Assembly (NCBI GenBank): GCA_944326155.1
Contig: CALVCV010000008.1
Span: 1 to 58,274 of the forward strand
DNA: 58,274 nucleotides
Direction: 5' to 3'
Source of the DNA: an uncultured Bacilli bacterium
Lineage (GTDB): Bacteria; Bacillota_I; Bacilli_A; ML615J-28; CAG-313
Shown here piece after piece: positions 15,820 to 24,865 of the stretch (within the stretch, counting starts at the first letter, position 1; every line of letters starts with the position of its first letter). Under the pieces are notes generated by a model, which searched no databases, had not been told where the DNA came from, and saw only the letters and a list, made by a program, of their open reading frames with translations. The position numbers and the translations under genes were made by a program.

Positions 15820-16329
15820 ATGAAAGTAGATAAAATAAAAAAAACCTGTGGACTAATTTTATACATCAAAAGTATACTGGAGTTAATGGCAACTATTGTC
15901 CTTCTTTTAGGTGGTATTGCCCTTATTGTTTTGACGCAATCTGCAATGGATAAAACAGAGATTGTAAATGATTTAGATAATGCGATAGGAAAATGTACTG
16001 TTGCTTTTACGGGAGCTATTATTACAGCCATTGGTATCATTTATATGATTTTAGCATGTTTTTTAGGAATTATTGCCATTATTTATTTTATTAATGCTAG
16101 AAGACTATTATATCGTAATAACTATCAAAAGAATGCAACGATTACATTATTGATATTAGAAATTTTATCGATAATTTTTTCATTTATTGGTGTTATTTTA
16201 TGCGGTATAAAACTTCAAGAGCAATTATTCTTATTTATCATTTGCGTCCTTTTATTGATACAAAGTATCATTACGGTTATTCTACTTGTCAAATATATAA
16301 AAGAAAATAAAATACAAAAGGAAATGTAA
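15820..16329 (+). CDS. Four-span membrane protein of unknown function
   Basis: The 169-aa protein has four hydrophobic segments (about residues 10-38, 63-90, 103-125 and 130-155) with short basic loops. I see no motif that assigns it to a family. The ATG follows TTAGGAG at 8 nt. It is the only gene downstream of the structured leader and it ends in a terminator that overlaps its stop codon, so the leader and this gene form one unit. Confidence 0.75.
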   Translation: MKVDKIKKTCGLILYIKSILELMATIVLLLGGIALIVLTQSAMDKTEIVNDLDNAIGKCTVAFTGAIITAIGIIYMILACFLGIIAIIYFINARRLLYRNNYQKNATITLLILEILSIIFSFIGVILCGIKLQEQLFLFIICVLLLIQSIITVILLVKYIKENKIQKEM

Positions 16330-16348
16330 GGGGAAACCTTACTTTTTT
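16326..16348 (+). terminator. Terminator of the four-span protein gene
   Basis: GTAAGG-GGAAA-CCTTAC followed by six T; the 5' arm includes the TAA stop. Confidence 0.85.
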
Positions 16349-16409
16349 AAAAATAATAAAGTATTTAATCAACAATTAAAATTTATAACAAAAGCAAGGA
16401 GGCAAAATA

Positions 16410-18185
16410 ATGAATTGGGATTTAACATATCATTTTAAAAATCAAGAGGAATTTGAAAAGGGTTTAGAGCATGTAAATAAACTTCTTGAAGAATTCAAAC
16501 AATTTGAAGGTAAACTTAAAGAAGAAGAAAGTTTTGTAAAATATTTTTTATTGACAAGACAATTTGAAGTGGAAGTATCAAAAGTTTATCAATATGCTTC
16601 ACTAAAAAGTGATTTAAATAAAAAAGATGTTGAGAACGCGGCAAATCTTAATCGATGTCGAATGACATTATATAGTATTTCAGAAATTACATCCTATGTA
16701 GAACCAGAACTTATTACCTTAGGTGAGAATAAAGCAATGGAATATTTAAATAAACATCCTGAAATTGAAGAATTTCGTTTTATTTTAGAAAAACTTTTCC
16801 GTGGAGCAAAGCATGTTTTAGATGCCAATAGTGAAAGACTTCTATCATTATATGCACCTGTTACAACAAGTGCTGCCGAGCTTTATAGTGCATTAGCAGT
16901 AGGTGATGGTACAAATGAGAAAGTGAAATTAAAAAACAAAGAAGTAGTAACTGTTACACAAGGTAATTATCGTGCTTTAATTGCTTCAAGTGATAATGCG
17001 ACAGATAGAAAAAAGATTTTTGAAGCTGTTTTTAAAACCTATTATGATCATAAAACAACTTATGCAACAATTTATAATAATGTTTTACAAACTAATAAAG
17101 CAATGGCAAAAGCTAGAAATTATAATTCGATTCTAGAAAGTTATTTATATAATAATAATATTCCAACCGAAGTATTTACAAATTTAATTGAGGTTGCGGG
17201 AACATATAATAAGGCACTAAAAAAATATCTTCGTCTTCGCAAAAAATATTTAGGATTGAAACAATATCATACATATGATCGTTTTTTAGAATTAGCACAT
17301 TCTAATAAAGAATATACATATGAAGAAGCTAAAACTCTTTTCTTTAACGCCATTAAGCAATTTCCACAAGATTTCCAAGATAAAGCTCATGAAGTATTAA
17401 GAGATGGGTTTGTTGATGTTATGGAAAAAGAGGGTAAAAGAACTGGTGCTTATTCATCAAGTGTTGCCAATTTACATCCATTTATTTTACTTAATTTTGA
17501 TAAGACCTTAGATAGTGTATTTACTGTTGCTCATGAAGCAGGACACTCTATTCATTCAATGTATGCTACTGAAAATCAACCAATTATGTTACAAGATTAT
17601 ACGATATTTGTTGCGGAAATTGCATCAACATTTAATGAACATGCTCTTCTTGATTATTTTTTGCTTCTTCCTACAGCAACTGATGATGAAAAGATTATGG
17701 TTATTCAAAAAGCCATTGATGAAATTATGGGAACTTTCTATCGTCAAACATTATTTGCTGAATACGAATATATCGCAAATGATAAAGTCGCTAATGGTCA
17801 ACCAATCAATTATCAAGTTTTATCACAAATTATGATTGATTTATATAAAAAGTATTATGGCCTTGATATTACTAAAGAAGGCATAAAAGAATATGTTTGG
17901 GCATATATACCTCATTTATTTTATACACCATTTTATGTATACCAATATGCCACATCTTTTGCTGCAAGTTTTAAAATCTATAAAGATGTCAAAGATCAAA
18001 TTCCTGGTGCCTTTGATCGATATATTAATCTATTAAAATCAGGTGGTTCAAAATATCCAGTTGAACAAGCAAAAGATGCTGGTGTTGATTTTACGAAAAA
18101 AGATGCCTATATGGCGGTTGTTGAAAGAATGAATAATTTAGTTGAAGAATTAGAAAAATTGTTAAATAAAAAATCTATTTCTTAG
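16410..18185 (+). CDS. pepF: Oligoendopeptidase F, M3 family
   Basis: The 591-aa cytoplasmic zinc peptidase has the HEAGHSIH motif at residues 375-382 (HExxH zinc site) and the third ligand in the E-x-x-S-T-F-N-E segment about 28 residues later (EIASTFNEH). Length and the C-terminal FAASFKIYKDV region match PepF. It degrades oligopeptides of roughly 7-17 residues. GCAAGGAGG precedes the ATG. A small membrane gene follows 30 nt downstream. Confidence 0.95.
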   Translation: MNWDLTYHFKNQEEFEKGLEHVNKLLEEFKQFEGKLKEEESFVKYFLLTRQFEVEVSKVYQYASLKSDLNKKDVENAANLNRCRMTLYSISEITSYVEPELITLGENKAMEYLNKHPEIEEFRFILEKLFRGAKHVLDANSERLLSLYAPVTTSAAELYSALAVGDGTNEKVKLKNKEVVTVTQGNYRALIASSDNATDRKKIFEAVFKTYYDHKTTYATIYNNVLQTNKAMAKARNYNSILESYLYNNNIPTEVFTNLIEVAGTYNKALKKYLRLRKKYLGLKQYHTYDRFLELAHSNKEYTYEEAKTLFFNAIKQFPQDFQDKAHEVLRDGFVDVMEKEGKRTGAYSSSVANLHPFILLNFDKTLDSVFTVAHEAGHSIHSMYATENQPIMLQDYTIFVAEIASTFNEHALLDYFLLLPTATDDEKIMVIQKAIDEIMGTFYRQTLFAEYEYIANDKVANGQPINYQVLSQIMIDLYKKYYGLDITKEGIKEYVWAYIPHLFYTPFYVYQYATSFAASFKIYKDVKDQIPGAFDRYINLLKSGGSKYPVEQAKDAGVDFTKKDAYMAVVERMNNLVEELEKLLNKKSIS

Positions 18186-18215
18186 AATAAAAGATATATT
18201 AAAGAGGTGATATTT

Positions 18216-18671
18216 TTGCTAAAATATATAAACTACCTTGAAGAAACCGCCAACACAGTTAAGAATCAGAAGAAATCATCAGTGATAATTCTAATTGCAA
18301 TCTATCTTGGAATTTGGGCAATTGCTCTTAGTGTATTTTGGTTTTTTTGTAGCAGATTAGATGCTATGGGATATAGTATTATGTTTTTTTGGATATTGCT
18401 TCCGGTGACTATTTTTATTATTTCCTTGTTTATAGGGGAAAATATTTATTTTAGAAAAAGTAAAGTTTTATTGTCTATATTTTTTGGTATTATGTATATG
18501 TTTGCTGAATATTTGACTTTTAGTACAAAAAATATGATTTCCTTTAAGAAATTTAATTTTCCAGAATTTATGATGATACTAGTTGGGTCAATTATTTCTT
18601 TGCTAGGTATGGTAATTGGCTTTTGTATTAGACGAGCGACTTCTTATTCTAGTAAGAAATCAGCACGATAA
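18216..18671 (+). CDS. Small multi-span membrane protein
   Basis: The 151-aa protein has four hydrophobic spans (about residues 25-47, 55-77, 85-105 and 115-140) and basic ends. No family recognised. The likely start is the TTG at 18216, which has AAAGAGG at the right distance; the upstream in-frame GTG at 18207 overlaps that site and is too close. It lies 30 nt after pepF and may be cotranscribed. Confidence 0.65.
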   Translation: MLKYINYLEETANTVKNQKKSSVIILIAIYLGIWAIALSVFWFFCSRLDAMGYSIMFFWILLPVTIFIISLFIGENIYFRKSKVLLSIFFGIMYMFAEYLTFSTKNMISFKKFNFPEFMMILVGSIISLLGMVIGFCIRRATSYSSKKSAR

Positions 18672-18914
18672 ACATTTTATACAACCTTTGATTATTAAAT
18701 CTACATGGATGAGGCTAATTTTATTTTGGAAACAAAAAAGGGAATGGAAAGTAGTATTATCGTAGTTTTTTCTATCACACCATTTAAGAAAATCTAATAA
18801 TAATATGTTTTATTCATTGTTAATTTGTGTTCAAATTGATATGTGTAATTATAATTAATGTTCATAAAAAAGCAAAATAATAATTATGTTTATTAAAATT
18901 AATTTAAATAAAGC
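18672..18914. other. Gene-free stretch
   Basis: No ORF with a ribosome-binding site, no RNA gene and no clear hairpin until the terminator at 18915 could be seen. Confidence 0.5.
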
Positions 18915-18949
18915 AAAAAGGAATTAATCTATTTGATTAATTCCTTTTT
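18915..18949. terminator. Bidirectional terminator
   Basis: AAAAAGGAATTAATC pairs perfectly with GATTAATTCCTTTTT around a 5-nt loop between convergent genes. Confidence 0.85.
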
Positions 18950-18952
18950 ATA

Positions 18953-19543
18953 TTATGATTTGATATTTTTTAGATATACTGATGGAAATTGTTTATTAAT
19001 TTGCTTAATAGCAGGAAGAAGTGCACAAATTAAAATAAATACAGCTGTTGCCGAAGGGAATACATAGGTAGCATTATAAGCGAATGCAGCAGTCCAACTA
19101 TATTCGTAGAAAATAACTGAATCGATAGAAGCACCAAAAAATCTAATAACTGCTGCACATGCAACACAGCCAAAGATTACACCATATAATATAGCGGTAT
19201 TTTGACCATTTTCATTCATTAATTTTTTATTGATGTAATTAGCAAAAATGCCTAAAATAGCAACTGCGCCAAAGGCTACAAAATATTCTAATAGAAAATA
19301 TTGAAATCCATAGCCATCTAATAGACAAGTAGTAAGGGCATATACAACACCACCACCAATAAATCCTTTAAACCAACCATGTCTTAATGCAATAATAAAT
19401 AATGGTAACATGGAAGGATTGATAGAACCACCAGTTGCACCAATTGGAATTTTTGCAAAGCGATCTAAAGCAACCGCTAATGCACATAGTATTGCAATTT
19501 CTGCAATATCACTAACACTAAAACCAAAAACAGCTTTTTTCAT
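18953..19543 (-). CDS. thiT: ECF transporter S component for thiamine (ThiT)
   Basis: The 196-aa protein has six membrane spans and the GGSINPSMLPLFIIALRHG segment (split here as GGSINPSML and PLFIIALRHG), which in ThiT lines the thiamine site and contacts the energising module. The later YEYSWTAAFAYNATYV segment carries the aromatic residues that stack on thiamine. It needs EcfA/A'/T, not in this window. A TPP riboswitch lies directly upstream, which confirms the substrate. AGGAGGTAAAGT precedes the ATG. Confidence 0.95.
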   Translation of the reverse strand: MKKAVFGFSVSDIAEIAILCALAVALDRFAKIPIGATGGSINPSMLPLFIIALRHGWFKGFIGGGVVYALTTCLLDGYGFQYFLLEYFVAFGAVAILGIFANYINKKLMNENGQNTAILYGVIFGCVACAAVIRFFGASIDSVIFYEYSWTAAFAYNATYVFPSATAVFILICALLPAIKQINKQFPSVYLKNIKS

Positions 19544-19561
19544 ACTTTACCTCCTATAACA

Positions 19562-19692
19562 AAAAAATTCTTTGGTTTTATCCAAAGAACATTGCTAAGA
19601 ACGCGTTTAAACGTTGTCCCTACGCTAGCATTACCTAGATCAGGTTTTGGGTCGTTAACTAAATAACCTCTCAGCAAATGCTCCCCATTTAA
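19562..19692 (-). promoter_or_regulatory. TPP riboswitch with intrinsic terminator
   Basis: On the minus strand the aptamer (about 19692-19611) contains GGGGAGC, CTGAGAGG, the diagnostic ACCTGATCTAGGTAATGC and the closing GTAGGGA. It is followed by a terminator at 19590-19562 (TTCTTTGG pairing with CCAAAGAA, then seven T). When TPP binds, transcription into thiT should stop. A minus-strand TATAAT at 19724-19719 lies just upstream. Confidence 0.95.
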
Positions 19693-19763
19693 ATGGTTAA
19701 ATATCATTAAACAACACTATTATACTATTATTTTTAAATATATAAAGTCAATTGCTTTTCTAA

Positions 19764-19799
19764 ATAAAAAGCATTATAACTTTTTAGTTATAATGCTTA
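19764..19799 (-). terminator. Terminator of the CHAP lipoprotein gene
   Basis: AAGCATTATAACT pairs with AGTTATAATGCTT; on the minus strand a T-rich tract follows. Confidence 0.8.
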
Positions 19800-19807
19800 A
19801 AAAGTTT

Positions 19808-21547
19808 TTAATCCACCTTCTGGTGTTCACTGACAATAGTCCACCAATTAGTTCCATCTTCTTTTGGAAGTGCAATCCAACTAAAATCTTCACGTACACC
19901 TGAATAAGATGGATATTCAGGATGTGCATAACCTGTAATTCTTGCATCATTTATAGACCAACGTTTAATGTCAACTTGATCAGAAGTATTTCCTTCTATA
20001 GTATATACATATAAATCATCCGAATAAATAACGATTCCAGTATGAGACATATCACTACTTAAGAAAAAGACAATATCACCGGTTTGTGGTTTATAATCGG
20101 TTGCATATTGGATTGAAGAGACATTGTTTTCTAATTCTTCATTAAAGGTATAATTTTGGACAAAATGCATAATGCCTTTTTCAGTGCACCACTTCATTCC
20201 TGTGTAACAACCTTGATATTTACATAATATATCATAAGAAAGACCACTATGATACCAACACCAAGAAACAAAGGTTGCACACCATGGTTGGCCATTATTT
20301 GGATACCATTCACCAAATTTTTGATAATTATCACCAGTTTCATGTACACCATCTTCACGAAGTGCCATATGAATAAAGCGTGAAATATAATCTGCTTCTG
20401 TCTCACCAATAACAGTAATAACATAATTGGTTTTCTTCATAGTATTTTGTGGATCATTTGGATCATATACGGTAATGGTTACAATGCCTTCTTTTTTTAA
20501 AGCCACATAACCTCTATCTGTGATAACCGCAATATTTTGATCAGAACTTACCCATTTTAAATTTGTATGAGTTTCAATATTATCAACAATTGTAAATTGA
20601 AACTGTTCACCAGCTTTAACAATACCACTATCATCTTTTCCATGTAAAATAACAAAAGAACTAGGATTAACAACATCAATATCAATAGTAGTTGTAATTC
20701 TTTCATCTAATTTTGAAGTAAGTGTAATGGTTTCCATACCAAATCCTATGGCATGTAATTTTTTATCTATTGTATCAAAAATTAAAATATTGCCTTTTTT
20801 AAAAGAAATATTAAAATCATCAATTGATTTTTCAACTAAATCATCAGTATTTTTAAAAAAAATAAAAGTTGAATCATTTAGCGCAATTCGAGGTGAGGTA
20901 ACATATGCTTCAGGCTTTTTACCAATAACTTTAATATCAATACTTCCTTTTATTGTAGGATTATTTTTAGAAGTAAGAGTAATAGTAGTTTTACCAATTT
21001 TTAAACCGGTAATAAAACCCCAATTATCCATTGATATGACATGATCATCGGAATATTCAATATTAAATTCATATAAATCAAAATAATTTTCAACTGAAAG
21101 AATGGTTCTTTCACCAACACTAATATAAGGTGTACTAAGTGATAAATGAAGCGCTATAAGAGCCTCCCCTTCTGTTGCACCACATCTTGTGCAAGTTTTT
21201 GGTGCATCATAGGTTGCATCAACCCAATCGTGACCCAAAGCCTTCCCTTCTGTTGCACCACATTTTGCACAAGTTTTAGGAAGAGTGCATGTTGCATCAA
21301 CCCAGTCGTGACCCAAAGCCTCCTCTTCTGTTGCACCACATTTTGTGCAAGTCTTAGGAAGAGTACATGTTGCATCAACCCAGTTGTGACCTAAAGCTTC
21401 CCCTTTTGTCTCATGGCAAATTGTACAAGTCATTGGCAATTCACAAGTAGCTTCAGACCATTGATGAGTATGCTTTTTGTTACAACCTATATTGGTAAAA
21501 GAAAGTAAAATAAAAAATATCATAATCCAAATTCTACGTTTTCTCAT
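19808..21547 (-). CDS. CHAP-domain lipoprotein with tandem Cys-rich repeats
   Basis: The 579-aa protein starts at 21547 (AAAGGAG upstream) with a lipobox NIGC (Cys22). Four 26-residue repeats of the type ATCTLPKTCTKCGATE...GH.W follow (about residues 30-130); the fourth has lost its first Cys (ATYDAP). Two to three Big/Ig-like all-beta domains occupy about 135-400. The C-terminal CHAP domain has the catalytic Cys in QPWCATFVSWCW and the His in DMSHTGIVIY, followed by an EGN segment. CHAP enzymes cleave peptidoglycan amide bonds, so this is a surface-anchored wall hydrolase; the Cys repeats may bind metal. Confidence 0.88.
   Translation of the reverse strand: MRKRRIWIMIFFILLSFTNIGCNKKHTHQWSEATCELPMTCTICHETKGEALGHNWVDATCTLPKTCTKCGATEEEALGHDWVDATCTLPKTCAKCGATEGKALGHDWVDATYDAPKTCTRCGATEGEALIALHLSLSTPYISVGERTILSVENYFDLYEFNIEYSDDHVISMDNWGFITGLKIGKTTITLTSKNNPTIKGSIDIKVIGKKPEAYVTSPRIALNDSTFIFFKNTDDLVEKSIDDFNISFKKGNILIFDTIDKKLHAIGFGMETITLTSKLDERITTTIDIDVVNPSSFVILHGKDDSGIVKAGEQFQFTIVDNIETHTNLKWVSSDQNIAVITDRGYVALKKEGIVTITVYDPNDPQNTMKKTNYVITVIGETEADYISRFIHMALREDGVHETGDNYQKFGEWYPNNGQPWCATFVSWCWYHSGLSYDILCKYQGCYTGMKWCTEKGIMHFVQNYTFNEELENNVSSIQYATDYKPQTGDIVFFLSSDMSHTGIVIYSDDLYVYTIEGNTSDQVDIKRWSINDARITGYAHPEYPSYSGVREDFSWIALPKEDGTNWWTIVSEHQKVD
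21150..21462 (-). repeat. Four tandem 78-bp coding repeats
   Basis: The DNA for the Cys-rich repeats of the CHAP lipoprotein is itself repeated, with a 78-bp period and blocks such as GTTGCATCAACCCA recurring. The repeats are in frame, so copy number could change by recombination without a frameshift. Confidence 0.8.
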
Positions 21548-21632
21548 ATTTTTCTCCTTTGATATAAAAGAATTTTTATGCATAAATATTATAACAAAAA
21601 TTTCTAAAAAAAGCAATATAAAGAGTGTTAAC

Positions 21633-21662
21633 TTGCAAACAAAGTCTAAAATATGATATAAT
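21633..21662 (+). promoter_or_regulatory. Promoter of the nuclease lipoprotein gene
   Basis: TTGCAA, 18 nt, TATAAT with extended TGA. Confidence 0.65.
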
Positions 21663-21686
21663 TATCAATAGAAAGAGAGTATAATC

Positions 21687-22463
21687 ATGAAAAAATTATT
21701 TTTATTAATCATTAGTCTAGTATTACTATTAGTTGTAGGTTGTGAAGAAACTATTATTTTACCTAATTTAGAAGGCATGTCAAGAGAAGAAATTACTACA
21801 ATTATGCAAGAATATCAAATTGATTACGAATTTAAAATTGCTTATACAATTATTAATTCTGAAGATGAATTAGATCAATTTGTTGAATATGGAAATGGTT
21901 ATAAAGGCGGAGATAGTTTTCCTTTAGGACAATTTTTAACCATTTATACAACTGTTTTACCTCTTACGCCACACCTTTATCAAGAACTAGAGATGGATTT
22001 TGAGTGGGAAAATAAAAGTTTTATTAATGATGGTGTAGGTGAAGTCGAACTTGTCTATACGACTGACGGAGATACAGCTACTTTTAGAGATAAAATTACA
22101 AATACAGCTTTTAGAGTACGTTTTCTTGGCATTGATACACCAGAAACACATGCTGGCGAAGATCCTTGGGGACTTGCGGCATCTGATTACACGAAAGAAC
22201 GTTTAGAAAATGCAAATACGATTGTGTTAGAATCTGAAGGAGCAAGAAAAGATACGTATGATAGATATTTAGCATTTGTATGGGTAGATGGCAAATTATT
22301 AAATTTAGAAATTATTGAACAAGCATATAGTAATTCAACTCTTAATAATTCAAAATATAAAGAGATTTTTATGGAAGCATCAATTACTGCGATGAAAACT
22401 GGTAGACGTTTCTTTGGTGAAATAGATCCTGCATATGATTACGAAAATGAAAGGTTTTATTAA
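21687..22463 (+). CDS. Thermonuclease-like (SNase) lipoprotein with PASTA-like segment
   Basis: The 258-aa protein has a lipobox VVGC (Cys19) and a short domain that begins LPNLEGMSREE, as PASTA domains do. The C-terminal staphylococcal-nuclease domain starts near residue 125. It keeps the expected active-site residues: DGDT (calcium Asp), RFLGIDTPET (Arg, Asp, Thr, Glu) and DTYDRYLAFV (second Arg; Asp replaces the usual Gly before it). It should cut extracellular DNA or RNA at the cell surface, probably for nucleotide scavenging. The next gene starts 1 nt after its stop. Confidence 0.88.
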   Translation: MKKLFLLIISLVLLLVVGCEETIILPNLEGMSREEITTIMQEYQIDYEFKIAYTIINSEDELDQFVEYGNGYKGGDSFPLGQFLTIYTTVLPLTPHLYQELEMDFEWENKSFINDGVGEVELVYTTDGDTATFRDKITNTAFRVRFLGIDTPETHAGEDPWGLAASDYTKERLENANTIVLESEGARKDTYDRYLAFVWVDGKLLNLEIIEQAYSNSTLNNSKYKEIFMEASITAMKTGRRFFGEIDPAYDYENERFY

Positions 22464-22464
22464 A

Positions 22465-23106
22465 ATGAAATATAATACACTAATATTTGATTTAGATGGG
22501 ACACTTTTGAATACGATTGAAGATTTAACAGATAGTCTTAACTATGCATTAGAACAAAATAACTTACCAACTTATACTGTTGATAATGTAAAATTTTTTG
22601 TAGGTAGTGGTATTAAAGTCATGATAGAAAGAGCATTAAAAAATAATATGGTTAAGTTTGAAAGTGTTTATAATGATTTTTTAGCCCATTATTCTAAAAA
22701 TAATACCAATAAAACAGCACTTTATCCTGGAGTTTTAGAAACTATTAAAAAATTAAAAACTATGAATGTAAAAATGGCAATTGTATCAAATAAATATCAA
22801 CAAGGTGTAATAGATATTTGTAAACCACTACTTGGCGAATATATTGATGTAATGGTAGGTGAACAACCAGGATTAAGTAAAAAACCTAATGCTGATATGG
22901 TTAATTATGCCTTAGAAAAACTTCAAGTAGATAAAGAGACTGCAGCGTACGTCGGTGATAGTGATATTGATTATTTAACAGCAAAAAATTCTGCTTTAGA
23001 TTTTATTGGAGCCGCTTGGGGCTTTAGAGGAAGAGTTTTTTTAGAAAATTTAAAATCTAAATATGTTGCTAATTCTTTTGAAGATATCTTAGATATCATT
23101 CAATAA
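22465..23106 (+). CDS. HAD-superfamily phosphatase, Gph-like
   Basis: The 213-aa protein has HAD motif I DLDGTLLNT (residues 9-17), motif II at VSNK, motif III Lys in the SKKPNAD segment and motif IV GDSDID. The cap domain between motifs I and II matches the phosphoglycolate phosphatase/PpaX group, but substrates vary widely within it. The ATG at 22465 is preferred to 22435, which lies inside the nuclease gene. The tight spacing implies cotranscription. Confidence 0.88.
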   Translation: MKYNTLIFDLDGTLLNTIEDLTDSLNYALEQNNLPTYTVDNVKFFVGSGIKVMIERALKNNMVKFESVYNDFLAHYSKNNTNKTALYPGVLETIKKLKTMNVKMAIVSNKYQQGVIDICKPLLGEYIDVMVGEQPGLSKKPNADMVNYALEKLQVDKETAAYVGDSDIDYLTAKNSALDFIGAAWGFRGRVFLENLKSKYVANSFEDILDIIQ

Positions 23107-23111
23107 ATTTT

Positions 23112-23145
23112 AAAATATATTAGTTTTTTGCTAATATATTTTTAC
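23112..23145 (+). terminator. Terminator after the HAD gene
   Basis: AAATATATTAG pairs with CTAATATATTT, followed by T-rich sequence. Confidence 0.75.
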
Positions 23146-23191
23146 TTTAGAAATAAATTATGAGATAGTAAATATAATAACTTGTGGTGAT

Positions 23192-23698
23192 ATGATGAAA
23201 AAATATAGATATATCTTTTTAATCGTAGCCATTTTATTTAATGGCTATCTCGTTTATCAATCAACACTTCCTGGTGAAAAGTCAAGTCATAATAGTGTGG
23301 ATGTAACAAATGTAGTGGTAGATATTGTTGGGGAGGTCCCACCATTAAAAGATGCTTTTCTTGATTCATTATCTTTTAATCAAATTCATCTTTTAGTTAG
23401 AAAGTTGATTGGTCATTTTGGAGCTTTTATGCTCAGTGGGATATTGTCATTTATTAGTGTATTGTTATTCGTTCCTAATCATTATTTAAGATTTGGCATT
23501 ACTTTTTTAAATGGTATTGTTTTATCAATGGGAACTGAATGGATTCAGTTACATGTTAAAAATCGCTATGGTAGTATAAAAGATGTAGGTATTAATCTTT
23601 TAGGATATGTAGGCATGATGTTTCTTATATACCTCATCATGTTAGGATATAATTTTAAAAAAAAGAAAAGAGGAAATTATGAAAAAAGAAATATATAA
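23192..23698 (+). CDS. VanZ-like membrane protein
   Basis: The 168-aa protein has an N-terminal anchor, a GHFGAFMLSGILSF span and an SMGTEWIQLHVKNRYGSIKDV segment followed by a last span. The H-x-x-x-F...E-x-x-Q...R-x-x-x-x-x-D pattern is the VanZ-like family core. Its biochemical role is unknown; VanZ itself affects teicoplanin susceptibility. It overlaps the next gene by 20 nt. Confidence 0.8.
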   Translation: MMKKYRYIFLIVAILFNGYLVYQSTLPGEKSSHNSVDVTNVVVDIVGEVPPLKDAFLDSLSFNQIHLLVRKLIGHFGAFMLSGILSFISVLLFVPNHYLRFGITFLNGIVLSMGTEWIQLHVKNRYGSIKDVGINLLGYVGMMFLIYLIMLGYNFKKKKRGNYEKRNI

Positions 23699-24782
23699 TT
23701 CAATTGCAAATAATGATCAAGCTATAGGTATAAGTGCTTTAATTTGTGATAAAAAACAAATAATAGATACTTATTATTTTGGTAAAAGATCATTAGAAGA
23801 AAATTTAGAAACAACACCAGATACAATTTATCGAATTGCTTCAATTTCTAAGGTAGTTGTGGCGATAGGGGCATTGATGTTATATGATGAAGGACGTCTT
23901 GACATTTATCAAGACATTAGTAACTATTTAGGATATAAAGTACGTAATCCTTATTTTCCAGATGATATCATTACAATAGAAATGTTAATGACACAAACTT
24001 CTAGTATCAATGATGGTGCAGATCATAAATTAGGGTATGATGGCGTAAATGGTCCGCGCTTTTATGTTGAATTAAAACGTCTTCTAACTGATCCGACATA
24101 TGAGTATTATACAAGTAAGACTTTTTTAAAAATGCATCCTGGGTCAACTTTTTGTTATTCCAATTTTGGTTGTGGCATTTTAGCATGTATTATTGAAAAA
24201 GTATCTGGTATGTACTTTACAGACTTCATTAAAGAACGTCTATTAGACCCACTCCATTTAGATGCAGGTTTTAGAAGTGATGATATTAAAAAAATCGATA
24301 AAATCGCTAGTTTATATGATGAAAATATATTACAAAGAGATGCAAATATGTTTTTGAAGAATGTTTTTCCTCGCTATCCATTAGGGGATAATTTTAGAGG
24401 TCCAGCTGGTGGATTATTTATTAGCGCACAAGACTTATCAAAAATTACTAGAATGCTTATGAATAAAGGTGTATATGAAGGTAAAAGATATTTAAAAGAA
24501 GAAACTATTTTAAATATGGAAAAGATTCACTGGAAAACGCTTTATCCAGATGGCCTTTATACTCAAAAAGGTTTACAATTATTAATTTTAGATGATTATG
24601 GGCCAAGATTATATGGTCACACAGGTAGTGCTTATGGACTAAAAAGTTTTATGTTTTTTAATGATGAGTATGGATATATTTTCTTATGTAATGGTTCTAA
24701 TTTTAAAATGGCAAGAGATGGGTTTACAATAATTCAAGAAAGTTTTTTAAAACAAATGTTAAAAGATTCTAATAACGCTTAA
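23679..24782 (+). CDS. Serine hydrolase, beta-lactamase family (EstB-like)
   Basis: The 367-aa protein carries the SISK tetrad (about residues 53-56), a YSN motif (in CYSNFGCG) and an HTG motif (in YGHTGSAYG), so the class C beta-lactamase/DD-peptidase catalytic set is complete. Cytoplasmic; probably an esterase or D-amino-acid peptidase. The ATG lies within the end of the VanZ-like gene and follows AAGAGG, so the two are likely coupled. Confidence 0.87.
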   Translation: MKKEIYNSIANNDQAIGISALICDKKQIIDTYYFGKRSLEENLETTPDTIYRIASISKVVVAIGALMLYDEGRLDIYQDISNYLGYKVRNPYFPDDIITIEMLMTQTSSINDGADHKLGYDGVNGPRFYVELKRLLTDPTYEYYTSKTFLKMHPGSTFCYSNFGCGILACIIEKVSGMYFTDFIKERLLDPLHLDAGFRSDDIKKIDKIASLYDENILQRDANMFLKNVFPRYPLGDNFRGPAGGLFISAQDLSKITRMLMNKGVYEGKRYLKEETILNMEKIHWKTLYPDGLYTQKGLQLLILDDYGPRLYGHTGSAYGLKSFMFFNDEYGYIFLCNGSNFKMARDGFTIIQESFLKQMLKDSNNA

Positions 24783-24812
24783 AAATTGTAATCGTTTTAT
24801 AAATTGTGTTTT

Positions 24813-24841
24813 TTGACAAAAGCAATACAATTTAGTAAAAT
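24813..24841 (+). promoter_or_regulatory. Promoter of typA
   Basis: TTGACA, 17 nt, TAAAAT. Confidence 0.7.
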
Positions 24842-24865
24842 TTACTTTGTAAAGAAGGTATAATT

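Noticed and set aside
21146-21394. Short open frames on both strands across the 78-bp repeats
   Set aside because: They are periodic because the coding repeats are periodic; the frame of the CHAP lipoprotein explains them.
21150-21462. Possible CRISPR array from regular repeats
   Set aside because: Units are contiguous 78-bp coding repeats without unique spacers, and no cas genes are present.
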